From an uncultured Mucilaginibacter sp. (GTDB taxonomy: Bacteria > Bacteroidota > Bacteroidia > Sphingobacteriales > Sphingobacteriaceae): a DNA stretch of 39,822 nucleotides. The DNA lies in the NCBI RefSeq assembly GCF_903913935.1, contig NZ_CAIWNH010000054.1, positions 1 to 39,822 on the forward strand. The letters are read 5' to 3'. Positions 21,225-30,921 of the stretch are shown one piece after another (the stretch's first letter is position 1; each line of letters starts with the position of its first letter). Made by a program: the position numbers and the translations under genes. A model generated the notes under the pieces. The model had not been told where the DNA came from, searched no databases, and was given only the letters and a program-made list of their open reading frames with translations.

Positions 21225-22220
21225 CTATTTCGCAGGCGTAATCACAATATTCCTGAAATCAATTGGCCCATGGTCTCCCTGGATCAATATCGGCCCAGGT
21301 TCGCCTTCCCTGCTGTTGATGGCTCCGCCGGTAATGCCCGGGATCTCGGCATTACAAATGACGGTTGTGCCATTAGCAACAACGGTTACTAACCTGCCCA
21401 CCAGCGTAATATCATAGCTTTGCCATTGGCCGGGATCTTTCGCCATCATTTTATTTGGCGGCAAAAAACCGTATATCGAACTGAACTGGTTATTGATCGG
21501 TTCAGGATTGCCGCTTTTGGTGTCAATGATCTGGCACTCATACCTGCCACGCAGGTAAACGCCGCTATTGCTGCCCTGCGGATACCTGAATTCGATATGG
21601 AGTTTAAAATCACTAAAAGTTTTATCAGTGATCAGGTTAGCGCCTGAATGCGGGCTTCTTAAAATACCGTTTTGGGCAATCCACTGGTTATCCCCGTCAG
21701 TATGCCAGCCGTTGGTGTTTTTACCGTTAAATAATTTTATAGGTGTTCCCCAAACAGGCGCTTTTTCCCTTACCATTTTGGGGGCCCTCACTCCTGTCCA
21801 GTTATACGAAACGCCATCGGTATAAACCATAGTGCCTTTGATCTGGTCGCCGTTTACTTCAAATTCAAAATCCATATTCCTGTTGCCTTCTTCCCATTGA
21901 ACGGGGATGGAAAAGTTAAATTTATCGCCATTGGATTTTACTTCAGATATAGGCCGTGCGCTTCCAAATGCATAGGTAAAACGGCCGATGAACGTATGGG
22001 TACCCGACCTCTGCACTTCCAGCCACGAAGGGATGCTTTTGCCGCCTTTGTCCATCGTTATATCCCATCGTCCAACTACGGCCGGGTCTTTTGCTAGCCC
22101 CGAAGATATATGGGCTTGTCCCAATGCGCTGAAAGCTGAAAAAACAGCTATTAATAAAATAATTTGTACCCTTAAAAAACGGGGAACCGGCAATAAGCCG
22201 CTTACAGGTGAGTTTTTCAT
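21225..22220 (-). CDS. secreted DUF1080 protein (3-keto-disaccharide hydrolase-like)
   Basis: 331 aa. A signal peptide (RFLRVQIILLIAVFSAFSALGQ, cut near residue 35) leads to an extra N-terminal beta domain (about 45-150, VGRWDITMDKGGKSIPSW). The DUF1080 lectin-like fold follows (about 155-331): IKLFNGKNTNGWHTDG, FKLHIEFRYPQGSNSGVYLRGRYECQI, GQWQSYDITLVGRLVTVVANG and GPILIQGDHGPIDFRNI. Related proteins hydrolyse 3-keto-glycosides made by GMC oxidoreductases, two of which are in this window. The location would be periplasmic or surface. It is divergent from the gluconate kinase. Hydrolase activity is family-level inference. Confidence 0.88.
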   Translation of the reverse strand: MKNSPVSGLLPVPRFLRVQIILLIAVFSAFSALGQAHISSGLAKDPAVVGRWDITMDKGGKSIPSWLEVQRSGTHTFIGRFTYAFGSARPISEVKSNGDKFNFSIPVQWEEGNRNMDFEFEVNGDQIKGTMVYTDGVSYNWTGVRAPKMVREKAPVWGTPIKLFNGKNTNGWHTDGDNQWIAQNGILRSPHSGANLITDKTFSDFKLHIEFRYPQGSNSGVYLRGRYECQIIDTKSGNPEPINNQFSSIYGFLPPNKMMAKDPGQWQSYDITLVGRLVTVVANGTTVICNAEIPGITGGAINSREGEPGPILIQGDHGPIDFRNIVITPAK

Positions 22221-22403
22221 GCTTTTATTGATATTTTAAATTTTGGGTTTACGATCCCAAATTAAGTAAAATTTCAGATCAGCAGGCAATTTAAATGATA
22301 GATAATTCAGTTTGGTATAAATGGATTCGCTGGATTAAGGACATCTAAGATTTGATAGTTTCAATTTTCCCAAAATTCCTACCTTGCAGCCACAATCATT
22401 AGT

Positions 22404-23882
22404 ATGGAGTACGTTTTAGGTATTGATATTGGGACGGGCAGTGTAAAAGCTGTAGCAGTTGATCCGGAAGGTAAATCTTTTGCTGATAGCCAGCAGCATT
22501 ACGGGTTCAGTTCGCCTAAACCCGGCTATCATGAACAAGATCCAGGTGATATCTGGAAGGCTTTTAAAGAGGTCGTTCGCGAGATTATCCTTAAAACCGG
22601 TGCACAACCCCTGGCCGTTGGTTTAAGCAGTGCCATGCACAGTTTGATAGCGGTGGATGAAAACTGCAATGCCCTGGCGCCTATGATCACCTGGGCGGAT
22701 AACCGGAGTTCAGTCATCGCGCAAAGATTAAGGGCAACGCCTGAGGGGATGGCGATTTATAAAGCTACCGGTACCCCTCTGCATGCCATGTCGCCGCTTT
22801 GTAAGCTAATTTGGTTAAGAGAAAATAACCCTGGCCTTTACAGTAAGGCGCATAAATTTATTGGTATTAAAGAATTTATCTGGCACAAACTTTTTAACGA
22901 ATTTGTTATTGACTATTCCATAGCATCAAGTACCGGTTTATTTGATATTGTGAACTTTGAGTGGTACACTGATGCACTTAAAATGGCCGGGATTAACGAA
23001 AATTTGCTTTCACGCCCCGTGCCGGCCAAGCATACCGAAAAATACAATGTCAGTTTGCCCGGTGCGGGTTTGTTTATGCCAGGTACGCCGGTAACCATAG
23101 CGGCAAGCGACGGCTGTTGCGCTAACCTGGGCACTATGGCCGATAAGCCAGGAGTAGCTGCCATCACTATCGGTACCAGCGGTGCGGTAAGGGTGGCCAG
23201 CAATAAGCCCCTGCCCAATGAGGCTGCCATGACCTTCAGTTATATTCTCGACGACCAAACCTATATCTGTGGCGGCCCCATTAATAATGGCGGCATTGCC
23301 TTGCAATGGTGGCTTAAAAACTTTTCAGGCCCTGACCTGTCAGCGGTTGAATACGAGGTGGTTTTTGAACAGGTTGCTGCTATACCCGCCGGAGCCGATG
23401 GATTAATTTTTTTACCATACCTTACCGGAGAACGTGCCCCGATATGGGACAGCGAGAGCTGCGGCGTGTTTTTCGGCGTGAAATTGATGCATACCCAACA
23501 ACACTTTTCCAGAGCAGTGTTGGAGGGTATCTGCTTTGCGCTGAAAGATGTACTGGACGCCGTTCAGCAAAATGCAGAACCGGTATTCCAGGTAAACATC
23601 AGTGGTGGCTTTGTAAAAAGCGAAGTATGGGTGCAATTGCTGGCGGATATTACGGGTAAAAACCTTGCTATTGTGCAATCGGACGATGCCTCGGCCGTTG
23701 GCGCTGCTTTTATTGCCATGAAAGCTTGCAGGTTATCACAAAATTATCCAGTGCCGTTCCTATCTGAGATGCGGCTCGTTAAACCAGATCCTGAAAATTC
23801 GGCGTTATATGAAAAACAATTTAAAATATACCGGCAGCTATACCATGATTTAAAAACGACCATGCGCCGGGTTTTTCAGTAA
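22404..23882 (+). CDS. gluconate kinase, FGGY family
   Basis: 492 aa, full length for FGGY kinases. Motifs: the phosphate-binding start VLGIDIGTGSVKAVAVD, GLSSAMHSLIAVD, APMITWADNRSS, TGTPLHAMSPLCKLIWLRE, the ATP region IGTSGAVRVAS and the C-terminal SGGFVKSEVWVQLLADITGK. The segment TGTPLHAMSP is typical of FGGY gluconate kinases rather than xylulose or glycerol kinases. The enzyme would phosphorylate gluconate to 6-phosphogluconate for the pentose phosphate pathway. It is a single gene without a transporter, divergent from the DUF1080 gene. Xylulokinase is the alternative. Confidence 0.82.
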   Translation: MEYVLGIDIGTGSVKAVAVDPEGKSFADSQQHYGFSSPKPGYHEQDPGDIWKAFKEVVREIILKTGAQPLAVGLSSAMHSLIAVDENCNALAPMITWADNRSSVIAQRLRATPEGMAIYKATGTPLHAMSPLCKLIWLRENNPGLYSKAHKFIGIKEFIWHKLFNEFVIDYSIASSTGLFDIVNFEWYTDALKMAGINENLLSRPVPAKHTEKYNVSLPGAGLFMPGTPVTIAASDGCCANLGTMADKPGVAAITIGTSGAVRVASNKPLPNEAAMTFSYILDDQTYICGGPINNGGIALQWWLKNFSGPDLSAVEYEVVFEQVAAIPAGADGLIFLPYLTGERAPIWDSESCGVFFGVKLMHTQQHFSRAVLEGICFALKDVLDAVQQNAEPVFQVNISGGFVKSEVWVQLLADITGKNLAIVQSDDASAVGAAFIAMKACRLSQNYPVPFLSEMRLVKPDPENSALYEKQFKIYRQLYHDLKTTMRRVFQ

Positions 23883-23929
23883 GTCATCTCATTTAAACCA
23901 CTGCACGTAGCCTGCTTTATGCAATGTGA

Positions 23930-24135
23930 TCAAAAGGTATACGCTACCGAATAATGATCTGACATAATTGCCCTTGTACGGAGCCTACAGCAACAGCCCC
24001 GTTAATTTAAACTGCATAGTCTATCCTTTTGTTGGGGTTATTTACATTATAGTCATCGGCGTCAGGCGGGCAAATTGTAAATGCAGTGGCAACAGTTGCC
24101 GGCTCACGGTTAAAATCGCCTGCAGCTAGAATTAA
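23930..24135 (-). pseudogene. remnant of an endonuclease/exonuclease/phosphatase (EEP) family gene
   Basis: Read leftward, the stretch has the EEP core AAGDFNREPATVA (24126-24088) and NPNKRIDYAV ending in a stop at 24007. After a frame change it continues with the family's catalytic end SDHYSVAYTF and a TGA at 23930-23932. The N-terminal two thirds is missing: an in-frame stop lies just before LILAAGDFN. The remaining pieces contain the Mg-binding Asp/Asn and the SDH motif, so identification is good despite the decay. It was probably a secreted DNase I-like protein. It is not functional as sequenced. Confidence 0.7.
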
Positions 24136-24152
24136 TTATTTTATTTCCCCGC

Positions 24153-24638
24153 TCAATTTATCGGGTGAAACATAATAAAGGCATCTACATAACCAAATTC
24201 ATGGTGATTAAACCCGCCAGGAATTGTGCCGATTATTTTAAAGCCGCATTTCTCCCAAAGTTTTACTGCTTTTACATTAGTGCTTACTACCAGGTTATAT
24301 TGCATCCCTTTGTACCCAAGCATTTTTGCTATCTCCATTGAATGTGCGCACATTTGGCTGGCAATGCCTTTGCCCCTCTCCACCGGATCAACTATATAAC
24401 CGCAGTTAGCAATATGTGAACCCAAACCAGGCTGATTGGGTTTGATAAAATATGATCCGGTTATTTTTCCGTTCTCTTCAGCAACAAAAGTGTTCATGCC
24501 TGGCGCAAACCATATTTTTTGCATCTCTGCAAAATTCGTATCGGGGGCAAACGCAAATGTATCGCCGGATTGAACAACGATTTTAAAAATTCCCCAGATT
24601 GCCTTGATATCCTTTTCAGTGGCTTCCCTTATGTTCAT
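24153..24638 (-). CDS. GNAT family N-acetyltransferase
   Basis: 161 aa. A single GNAT fold: NIREATEKDIKAIWGIFK at the N-terminus, NTFVAEENGKITGSYFI, then the acetyl-CoA loop VDPVERGKGIASQMCAHSMEIAK (R/Q-x-x-G-x-G/A) and the end VVSTNVKAVKLWEKCGFKIIGTIPGGF. The C-terminal GGFNHHEFGYVDAFIM is typical of the PhnO/L-amino acid or antibiotic-type small acetyltransferases, but the substrate cannot be read from sequence. The start is the ATG at 24638. It follows the T9SS cargo gene with a 23-base gap on the same strand and could be cotranscribed with it. Confidence 0.88.
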   Translation of the reverse strand: MNIREATEKDIKAIWGIFKIVVQSGDTFAFAPDTNFAEMQKIWFAPGMNTFVAEENGKITGSYFIKPNQPGLGSHIANCGYIVDPVERGKGIASQMCAHSMEIAKMLGYKGMQYNLVVSTNVKAVKLWEKCGFKIIGTIPGGFNHHEFGYVDAFIMFHPIN

Positions 24639-24661
24639 TTTTTTAGTTAAACAGGGTGCGA

Positions 24662-26374
24662 TTACCTCAATAAGGTTATAAATCCCGATTCGGTTACTTT
24701 GGTATTATAATAGGTGTTTGTTCCTTCAAATATCCAATAATAGGTTCCAGTTGCTGCAGGCACACCTTTAAATTTCCCATCCCATAAAATATCCTGCGAT
24801 TTTGATTCGAAGGTAAGTTGGCCGTAACGGTTATAAATTCTTACTGAACCGAATGAGCCAAAGCCGGTGATCGTTAATGAAAAGTAGTCGTTAATGCCGT
24901 CATTATTTGGTGTAAATGTATTTGCAGCCTTCACCACTGGCGGCGGCGGCGGAAACACAGTAACGTTTACCGGCTTTACAGTAATGCACCCCGATTTGTT
25001 TATCCCTTTAATATAGTAGGTACCGGAATGGGCTATGTGCTGGTAATCTGCAACCATATTCGTTGCGGCCGCATCTTTTAAATATTCGTAAACTGTATTA
25101 TTCTCGTGGGTAAAAGTTGAGGAAAGATCCACGGTAACCGGGTAAGTTACAGACGGCGGATCAACAACAGTTATATCGGGGTTAGCAACCACTACATTAA
25201 CAGGCTGCACGCTGATACAGCCTTCGCGGTTTACTGCTTTGATATAATAGGTGCCGCTGGTTAATATTTTTTGTGGTTTGTACAGATAATTCAAGCCATA
25301 CATATCCGTAAAATAACTTAACTGCAGATCGCTGCTGCTGCCGGCAGTAACAGATGGCAGCGTTAAATCAACGCCGGTCTTTTCACAACCAAATAAAGAG
25401 TCGGCCGTTTTGAATGTAAAAGCCGCCTTGTTTTCGTTTACAATGGTATATAAGGTTTCCCTGCAACCGTAACCCTCAAACGGTTCCATAATAACTGCAT
25501 ATTTTGTGCCATCTTCAGGCGGCGGCGAGATATTATACACCTGCCCGACATGCACAAGTTGCGACAGGTCAGGTGTATACCACTTGTAACTGCCATAGCC
25601 CCCGGGGGCGGTTAAAGCCATGGATGTTTGTGTGCTGCAATAGGAGTTCCCGGTTATTGGCGACGAGCAATCTTCGGCAACATCAAGGTAAGCATAACCA
25701 AAGTGTCCGCCGAGGGTGCAGTCATTTGTTGCAAACTCCAGCTTTACCTGTTTGCCAGCACAGCCCTGGAGGTTTATAGTTGCCGGCGCCCAGTCTTTAT
25801 AATATACCGTTGCCGGTCTGCGTTTGTTTAAAATTGTATCGGAGTGCTTAAAGCCGGATTGCGATAAGGTATCTGAGGCAATAAAATCAAAAGAAGAACA
25901 GGTAATGAAAGTATTATCAGTAAGGTTATATGTTTTTACAGTAAACCTTGGTTGCTGGAAGTTAAGATGCGGTGGGTTTTGTATCACTACGGCATAATAA
26001 AAAGTTATACTATATTTATTGGCACCTTCGGGCACCGTAAATGTATAAGAAATGCTTTCGGCCCGTTTGCTGGTATCCTGGTTACCCAATTTAATAGAAT
26101 GACTGCCGCCGTAAGGGCACAAAGTGGGGAATTTGCCAAACGGATCAATTTGCGGATAATAATTAGCATCAATTATTGTTTGCCTTCCTGGTGCAGGCTG
26201 GCAGGAAATAAGCGATAAATGTCCCAATGAATCAACCCTCCCGGTATCGCAGCTCCACCCATTGAAGGTACCACTTTCAAAACCAATGTTCGGTGGCGGG
26301 CAAAAGGTCCCTTGAGCATGTGTTGTTATGCACGAAAAACAGAAAAAGACAAGCGCGACGAAAAATACTTTCAT
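24662..26374 (-). CDS. secreted T9SS cargo with gliding motility-associated C-terminal domain
   Basis: 570 aa from the ATG at 26374. The longer in-frame start at 26395 only adds seven residues before a clean signal peptide (MKVFFVALVFFCFSC). The N-terminal region (about 25-230) is a beta-sandwich-like part (NIGFESGTFNGWSCDTG, NYYPQIDPFG, VKLEFATNDCTLGG). It is followed by two similar repeats with GTYYIKAVNREGCISVQPVNV and GTYYIKGINKSGCITVKPVNV. The last 80 residues are the type-B T9SS sorting domain (NTFTPNNDGINDYFSLTI, FGSVRIYNRYGQLTFES, DGKFKGVPAATGTYYWIFEG). The protein is predicted to reach the cell surface. Its function is unknown; the repeats suggest adhesion. Confidence 0.9.
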   Translation of the reverse strand: MKVFFVALVFFCFSCITTHAQGTFCPPPNIGFESGTFNGWSCDTGRVDSLGHLSLISCQPAPGRQTIIDANYYPQIDPFGKFPTLCPYGGSHSIKLGNQDTSKRAESISYTFTVPEGANKYSITFYYAVVIQNPPHLNFQQPRFTVKTYNLTDNTFITCSSFDFIASDTLSQSGFKHSDTILNKRRPATVYYKDWAPATINLQGCAGKQVKLEFATNDCTLGGHFGYAYLDVAEDCSSPITGNSYCSTQTSMALTAPGGYGSYKWYTPDLSQLVHVGQVYNISPPPEDGTKYAVIMEPFEGYGCRETLYTIVNENKAAFTFKTADSLFGCEKTGVDLTLPSVTAGSSSDLQLSYFTDMYGLNYLYKPQKILTSGTYYIKAVNREGCISVQPVNVVVANPDITVVDPPSVTYPVTVDLSSTFTHENNTVYEYLKDAAATNMVADYQHIAHSGTYYIKGINKSGCITVKPVNVTVFPPPPPVVKAANTFTPNNDGINDYFSLTITGFGSFGSVRIYNRYGQLTFESKSQDILWDGKFKGVPAATGTYYWIFEGTNTYYNTKVTESGFITLLR

Positions 26375-26572
26375 TAACTGATAAATATAGCACATTTCAA
26401 ATCAATAAATTACCTGTACAAACGGAGGATCGTTTAAGGTAAAAAAAACGACTGCAAACGAAAAATTTATTGCTTATGTTTTAATGGGTATTATTTTAAA
26501 GCTCCCCGGCCCAATTTTTAAAAATTCAGATAGTTTTATTTATTTTTATGCCCGTCATTAAACCTTTATAAA

Positions 26573-27598
26573 GTGCTGCCAGCGGATTTAAATATTACCC
26601 CATCAACCGAAACCGGGAAATTAAATGTAATGCATTTAAAGCGTTACTGGAATAAATCCATCTTAAAAAGAGAAGGCAAACTGCCGCCAGGTTTATTTCA
26701 TGATGAATGGGCAATCGATACAACTTTATTGAAGGTACTTGGGCTTGGGCTTGAGCAAACGATGATGTTTGTTTATCATGAAAGCCCTTCATTTGAACAG
26801 TTTGAGACCTGGATAACTGCCGTCAGCGGCAACCCGGACGCGGGAAAAATAGAGCAGTTTAACCGGCTGGTTATCGGCGGTAAAAACGTTAAAGCCGAAA
26901 ATCAAACTGAAAATGATGTGCTTACGGCCGACGACCTGGCTTTTTGGAAAGAAAATGGCTACGTGATTATTAGGGAGGCGATAAGCAAAGCCGATAGCGA
27001 GGCTGCCGTAAGCGTGATTTGCCAGCATCTTGATATTGACAGATCCGATTCAAGCACATGGTATAAGGTACATCCTTCAAAACAGGGGATCATGATACAG
27101 CTTTTTCAACACCCGTTGCTTGATAAGAATCGCAATTCGCCAAAGATCCGGAGGGCTTATGAACAGTTGTGGAATCGAACCGACCTGTGGGTAAATACCG
27201 ACAGGGTTGGTTTTAATCCGCCCGAGAACAAGCATTACCAGTTCCCCGGGCCACGGCTCCATTGGGATTCGAGTATCAAACAGCCCATGCCATTTGGTAC
27301 TCAGGGGATATTGTACCTGGCTGATACGGCAGCCAACCAGGGGGCATTTACACTGGTGCCGGGTTTTCAGCGCGTAATTGGCGACTGGTTAAATAGGCTG
27401 CCTGAAGGAGCCGATCCGCGTAAGCAGGACCTGTACGCTTTGGGGCCGGTGCCAATAGCTGCTAATGCTGGTGACTTTATCCTATGGCACCATGCGCTGC
27501 CTCATGGCAGCAGCGCCAATACATCGGCATTGCCAAGGTTTGTACAGTATATTAACTATGAGCCTTTCGATTATAAGGAGACCGCTGAATGGGTCTGA
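26573..27598 (+). CDS. phytanoyl-CoA dioxygenase (PhyH) family protein
   Basis: 341 aa from a GTG at 26573. An ATG at residue 20 (26630) is the alternative, and neither is preceded by a clear ribosome site. A nonheme Fe(II)/2-oxoglutarate dioxygenase fold spans about residues 120-335: WKENGYVIIREAISKADSEAAV, the HxD iron ligands in RLHWDSS, the strand GAFTLVPGFQRV and the distal His in LWHHALPHGSSANTS. The N-terminal 100 residues, with no known domain, resemble extensions in Bacteroidota relatives. Substrates of PhyH proteins vary (ectoine, halogenation, lipid chains), so no specific reaction can be given. Confidence 0.82.
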   Translation: MLPADLNITPSTETGKLNVMHLKRYWNKSILKREGKLPPGLFHDEWAIDTTLLKVLGLGLEQTMMFVYHESPSFEQFETWITAVSGNPDAGKIEQFNRLVIGGKNVKAENQTENDVLTADDLAFWKENGYVIIREAISKADSEAAVSVICQHLDIDRSDSSTWYKVHPSKQGIMIQLFQHPLLDKNRNSPKIRRAYEQLWNRTDLWVNTDRVGFNPPENKHYQFPGPRLHWDSSIKQPMPFGTQGILYLADTAANQGAFTLVPGFQRVIGDWLNRLPEGADPRKQDLYALGPVPIAANAGDFILWHHALPHGSSANTSALPRFVQYINYEPFDYKETAEWV

Positions 27599-27753
27599 TT
27601 GAAAATTAGCGACCCTGCAATTATTACGTAAAAACCGTGTCAAAATACCGTTTAACTACGCTTGCCCCCCACGGTATGCTTTACCTACTTTTATATTAAA
27701 AAAACGGCGTTCCCTCAAGCGCTATTTTATTAACCTTATAACCTTATTAAATC

Positions 27754-28506
27754 ATGAAACACAAAAAAGGATGGATAAAAGACAAACCCGATAGCAGGGA
27801 TTTTAAATATGGCGCCGTTAATCAGACGGTAAATGTTTTGCCACCCAAAGTGGACTTACGGCCGCACTGCCCGCCGGTTTATAACCAGGGGCAATATAAT
27901 TCGTGTACAGGTAACGCCATTGGCGGGGCTTTTGAATACGAAATGATTAAACAGGGTATTACCGACTTCACACCGGCAAGGTTGTTCATTTATTATAACG
28001 AACGGGTTGCAGAAGGTGATATTACCGCAGATAGCGGGGCACAAATACGAACCGGGATGAAAATTGTAAACACGCTGGGTGTATGTAATGAAACCCTATG
28101 GCCCTATAATGGTAACGATCTGATAACGAAACCAACCGATGATTGCTACCAGGATGTCTTAAATAATGTCGTTACCCAATATTTGTCATTAAGTAACGAT
28201 TTGGCGCAGTTAAAAACCTGTTTATATAACGGCAGCCCATTTGTGATGGGAATTATTCTGCATTCAAGCTTTGATAATGGAATGGTTGCGCAAACAGGGT
28301 ATGCGTCAGTGCCGGCTCCAGGCGAACTGGTTGTAGGTGGACATGCTGTGCTGGCCGTTGGTTATAATGATAAGGAACAGTATTTTATTGTCCGCAACAG
28401 CTGGGGAACGGATTGGGGTGATGGCGGCTACTTTTATTTGCCTTATGACTATGTAGCAAATAGTAGCCTTGCAAAAGACTTTTGGTCGATACAAGTGGTT
28501 AAATAG
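27754..28506 (+). CDS. C1 family (papain-like) cysteine peptidase
   Basis: 250 aa, containing the papain fold without a long propeptide. The oxyanion Gln (Q45) and the catalytic Cys (C51, in YNQGQYNSCTGNAIGG) are six residues apart, as in papain. The catalytic His is in VVGGHAVLAVGYND and the Asn is in IVRNSWGTDWGDGGYFYLP. The N-terminus (MKHKKGWIKDKPDSRDFKYG) resembles a short pro-segment and is not a signal peptide, so the protein may stay in the cytoplasm or leave by another route. It stands alone between PhyH and the TonB receptor. All catalytic residues are intact. Confidence 0.9.
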   Translation: MKHKKGWIKDKPDSRDFKYGAVNQTVNVLPPKVDLRPHCPPVYNQGQYNSCTGNAIGGAFEYEMIKQGITDFTPARLFIYYNERVAEGDITADSGAQIRTGMKIVNTLGVCNETLWPYNGNDLITKPTDDCYQDVLNNVVTQYLSLSNDLAQLKTCLYNGSPFVMGIILHSSFDNGMVAQTGYASVPAPGELVVGGHAVLAVGYNDKEQYFIVRNSWGTDWGDGGYFYLPYDYVANSSLAKDFWSIQVVK

Positions 28507-28562
28507 CTAAATGATGGCATAAATAACATAAACAAACCAGGGGGATTTGTAACAATTAACGA

Positions 28563-28570
28563 TACTTTTG
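28563..28570 (+). promoter_or_regulatory. candidate -7 element TACTTTTG of the TonB receptor operon
   Basis: An exact TAnnTTTG, 15 bases before the receptor ATG. A TTTG at 28546 is only 13 bases upstream, short for a -33 box. Confidence 0.35.
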
Positions 28571-28585
28571 CGTCAAATTTCTCAA

Positions 28586-30910
28586 ATGGGCAAAAGTTTA
28601 CTTTTTATTTTATTTCTGTTTATTGCGATACCTGTTTTTGCTCAAAAAAAATTCACCCTTAGCGGCACTATTGATGACGCTTCCACCGGCGAAAAACTGA
28701 TAGGTGCTACCGTAAAAATTAAAGAACTGCCGCAGGACGGAACGATCACCAATTCGTATGGTTTTTATTCCATCCCGGTTCCTGCAGGCAATTATACCCT
28801 ATTATATACCTATATTGGTTATAACGCCATCGAGCAGGTGGTAACCCTTAACCAGAGCCGGGTGTATAACATCAGCCTGCATTCAAAAAGCGAACTGAAT
28901 GAAGTAGTGATTAGATCGAACAAGCCTAACAACGACAACGTTACCTCGCCGCAAATGGGCCAGGAAAAGCTGAATATGGCGCAGGTAAATAATGTGCCTG
29001 TATTATTAGGGGAAAAAGATATCTTAAAAACAATATCGCTGCTGCCGGGAATTAAATCAGCAGGTGAAGGAAACACAGGCTTTTATGTGCGCGGCGGGGC
29101 CAGCGACCAAAACCTGATACTACTGGATGAGGCTACCGTATATAACGCATCACACTTTTTTGGTTTTTTTTCAACGTTCAATTCAGATGCTATTAAAGAT
29201 GTCAGCATCTATAAAGGCGGCATGCCTGCGGAATACGGCGGTCGTTTATCATCGGTACTGGATATAAAAATGAATGATGGAAATAATAAGGATTATACCG
29301 TCCAGGGCGGCCTGGGGCTAATATCATCAAGAATAAAGCTGGAAGGGCCGATCGTTAAAAACAAAGGTTCGTTTATGATCAGCGCCCGCCGAACGTATAT
29401 CGACTTCTTTCTGCATGCTTCGTCCGACTCCACGTTAAAAGGGAGTTCCCTATATTTTTATGATCTGAATGCAAAGGCTAATTATCATTTCGATGATAAA
29501 AACGCCATCTATATTTCAGGGTATTTTGGAAAAGATGTACTGCTACTTAAAAATACTTTTGGTACCAACTGGGGCAATTCAACAGGCACTGTCCGTTTTA
29601 ATCATTTATTTAACAATCGCTTGTTTTCAAATACTTCGGTGGTATTCAGCAATTACAACTATACCATCCAGGATTTTCAGAGCAGCAATTACTTTAAAGC
29701 CACTTCGCAAATTACGGATGTGAATTTTAAAGAAGACCTGCAATACTCCATGACATCCGATCATATGCTTAAATTCGGATTGAATATTTTACATCATAAC
29801 ATTGCCCCGGGTAGTATTACCACCAATTCAAACTCAAACTTTAACAATGAAAGTGTAGAGCAAAGATATGGCTATGAGAACGCTGCCTACCTTAGTGATG
29901 AATGGCGTTTAAATAATAAGCTGACGCTGCTTTATGGAGTACGGCTAAGCGGATTATTTTTACTGGGTCCCGGCACCTTTAAAACCTATGATGCGGCAGG
30001 CAATAGTTTAACATCGCAGACTTATGCTTCGGGGAGCACTGTGAAGAACTATTTAAACCTTGAGCCGCGTTTTACCGCAAGTTATTTGTTAAGCGAAAAT
30101 AGCTCGATTAAATTCTCTTATAATCGTAATAGCCAAAATATTCACCTGTTAAGCAATTCAACCAGCAGCACCCCAACCGATCTTTACGTTTTGAGCAGTA
30201 ATAATATCAAGCCCGAAATAGCTGACCAGGCATCAACCGGTTATTTTACCAATTTTGATGATAATAACTACGAGTTTTCTGCAGAGGTTTATTACAAATG
30301 GATGCAAAACCAGATTGATTATAAAGATGGGGCCCAATTGATCGTTAACCCTGATGTAGAATCGCTGTTAACTTATGGCAGCGGTCGGGCATACGGTGTC
30401 GAGCTTTTTTTAAAGAAAAAGTTTGGCCGGTTCAACGGGTGGGTAGGTTATACGTTATCACGTACCGAGCTGAAATTCGCGGCTATCAATAACGGCCGGT
30501 ATTTTCCGGCAAGGCAGGACCGCACGCATGATCTTTCTGTCGTAGGGATCTACCAGTTAAATAAACGATGGACCTTGTCGAGCGATTTTGTATACGGAAC
30601 AGGCAACGCGGTTAGTTTTCCGACGGGCAAATACCAGATCGGTGGTTTAACAACATTTTCCTATTCTTCGCGTAATGGTTACCGTATGCCATCAGCTAAC
30701 AGGCTGGACATAGGCGCCACGCTGGAAGGTAAAGAACATAAAAAATACCATTCGAGCTGGACTTTTGGGGTTTATAATGTTTATGCGCACCGTGATCCTT
30801 ATATCATTACCTTCCGCGATAGCAAAACTAACCCAAACACCACCGAAGCTGTGGAGACCAGTATCTTCGCAACAAGGATACCTTCAATTACCTGGAATTT
30901 TAAATTTTGA
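28586..30910 (+). CDS. TonB-dependent outer membrane receptor with CarboxypepD_reg domain
   Basis: 774 aa from the ATG at 28586. An in-frame TTG at 28568 is not needed. A signal peptide (SLLFILFLFIAIPVFAQ) leads to a carboxypeptidase regulatory-like domain (about 24-105, FTLSGTIDDASTGEKLIGATVKI). The plug domain follows (about 120-235, LLPGIKSAGEGNTGFYVRGGASDQNLILLDEATVYNASHFFGFF). A 22-strand beta barrel ends in SIFATRIPSITWNFKF, with aromatic C-terminal residues. It imports an unknown ligand with TonB energy. It is not SusC-like, because no SusD follows; a DUF4249 lipoprotein follows by 11 bases, the usual partner of this receptor type. Confidence 0.92.
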   Translation: MGKSLLFILFLFIAIPVFAQKKFTLSGTIDDASTGEKLIGATVKIKELPQDGTITNSYGFYSIPVPAGNYTLLYTYIGYNAIEQVVTLNQSRVYNISLHSKSELNEVVIRSNKPNNDNVTSPQMGQEKLNMAQVNNVPVLLGEKDILKTISLLPGIKSAGEGNTGFYVRGGASDQNLILLDEATVYNASHFFGFFSTFNSDAIKDVSIYKGGMPAEYGGRLSSVLDIKMNDGNNKDYTVQGGLGLISSRIKLEGPIVKNKGSFMISARRTYIDFFLHASSDSTLKGSSLYFYDLNAKANYHFDDKNAIYISGYFGKDVLLLKNTFGTNWGNSTGTVRFNHLFNNRLFSNTSVVFSNYNYTIQDFQSSNYFKATSQITDVNFKEDLQYSMTSDHMLKFGLNILHHNIAPGSITTNSNSNFNNESVEQRYGYENAAYLSDEWRLNNKLTLLYGVRLSGLFLLGPGTFKTYDAAGNSLTSQTYASGSTVKNYLNLEPRFTASYLLSENSSIKFSYNRNSQNIHLLSNSTSSTPTDLYVLSSNNIKPEIADQASTGYFTNFDDNNYEFSAEVYYKWMQNQIDYKDGAQLIVNPDVESLLTYGSGRAYGVELFLKKKFGRFNGWVGYTLSRTELKFAAINNGRYFPARQDRTHDLSVVGIYQLNKRWTLSSDFVYGTGNAVSFPTGKYQIGGLTTFSYSSRNGYRMPSANRLDIGATLEGKEHKKYHSSWTFGVYNVYAHRDPYIITFRDSKTNPNTTEAVETSIFATRIPSITWNFKF

Positions 30911-30921
30911 GCGGAATAAGG

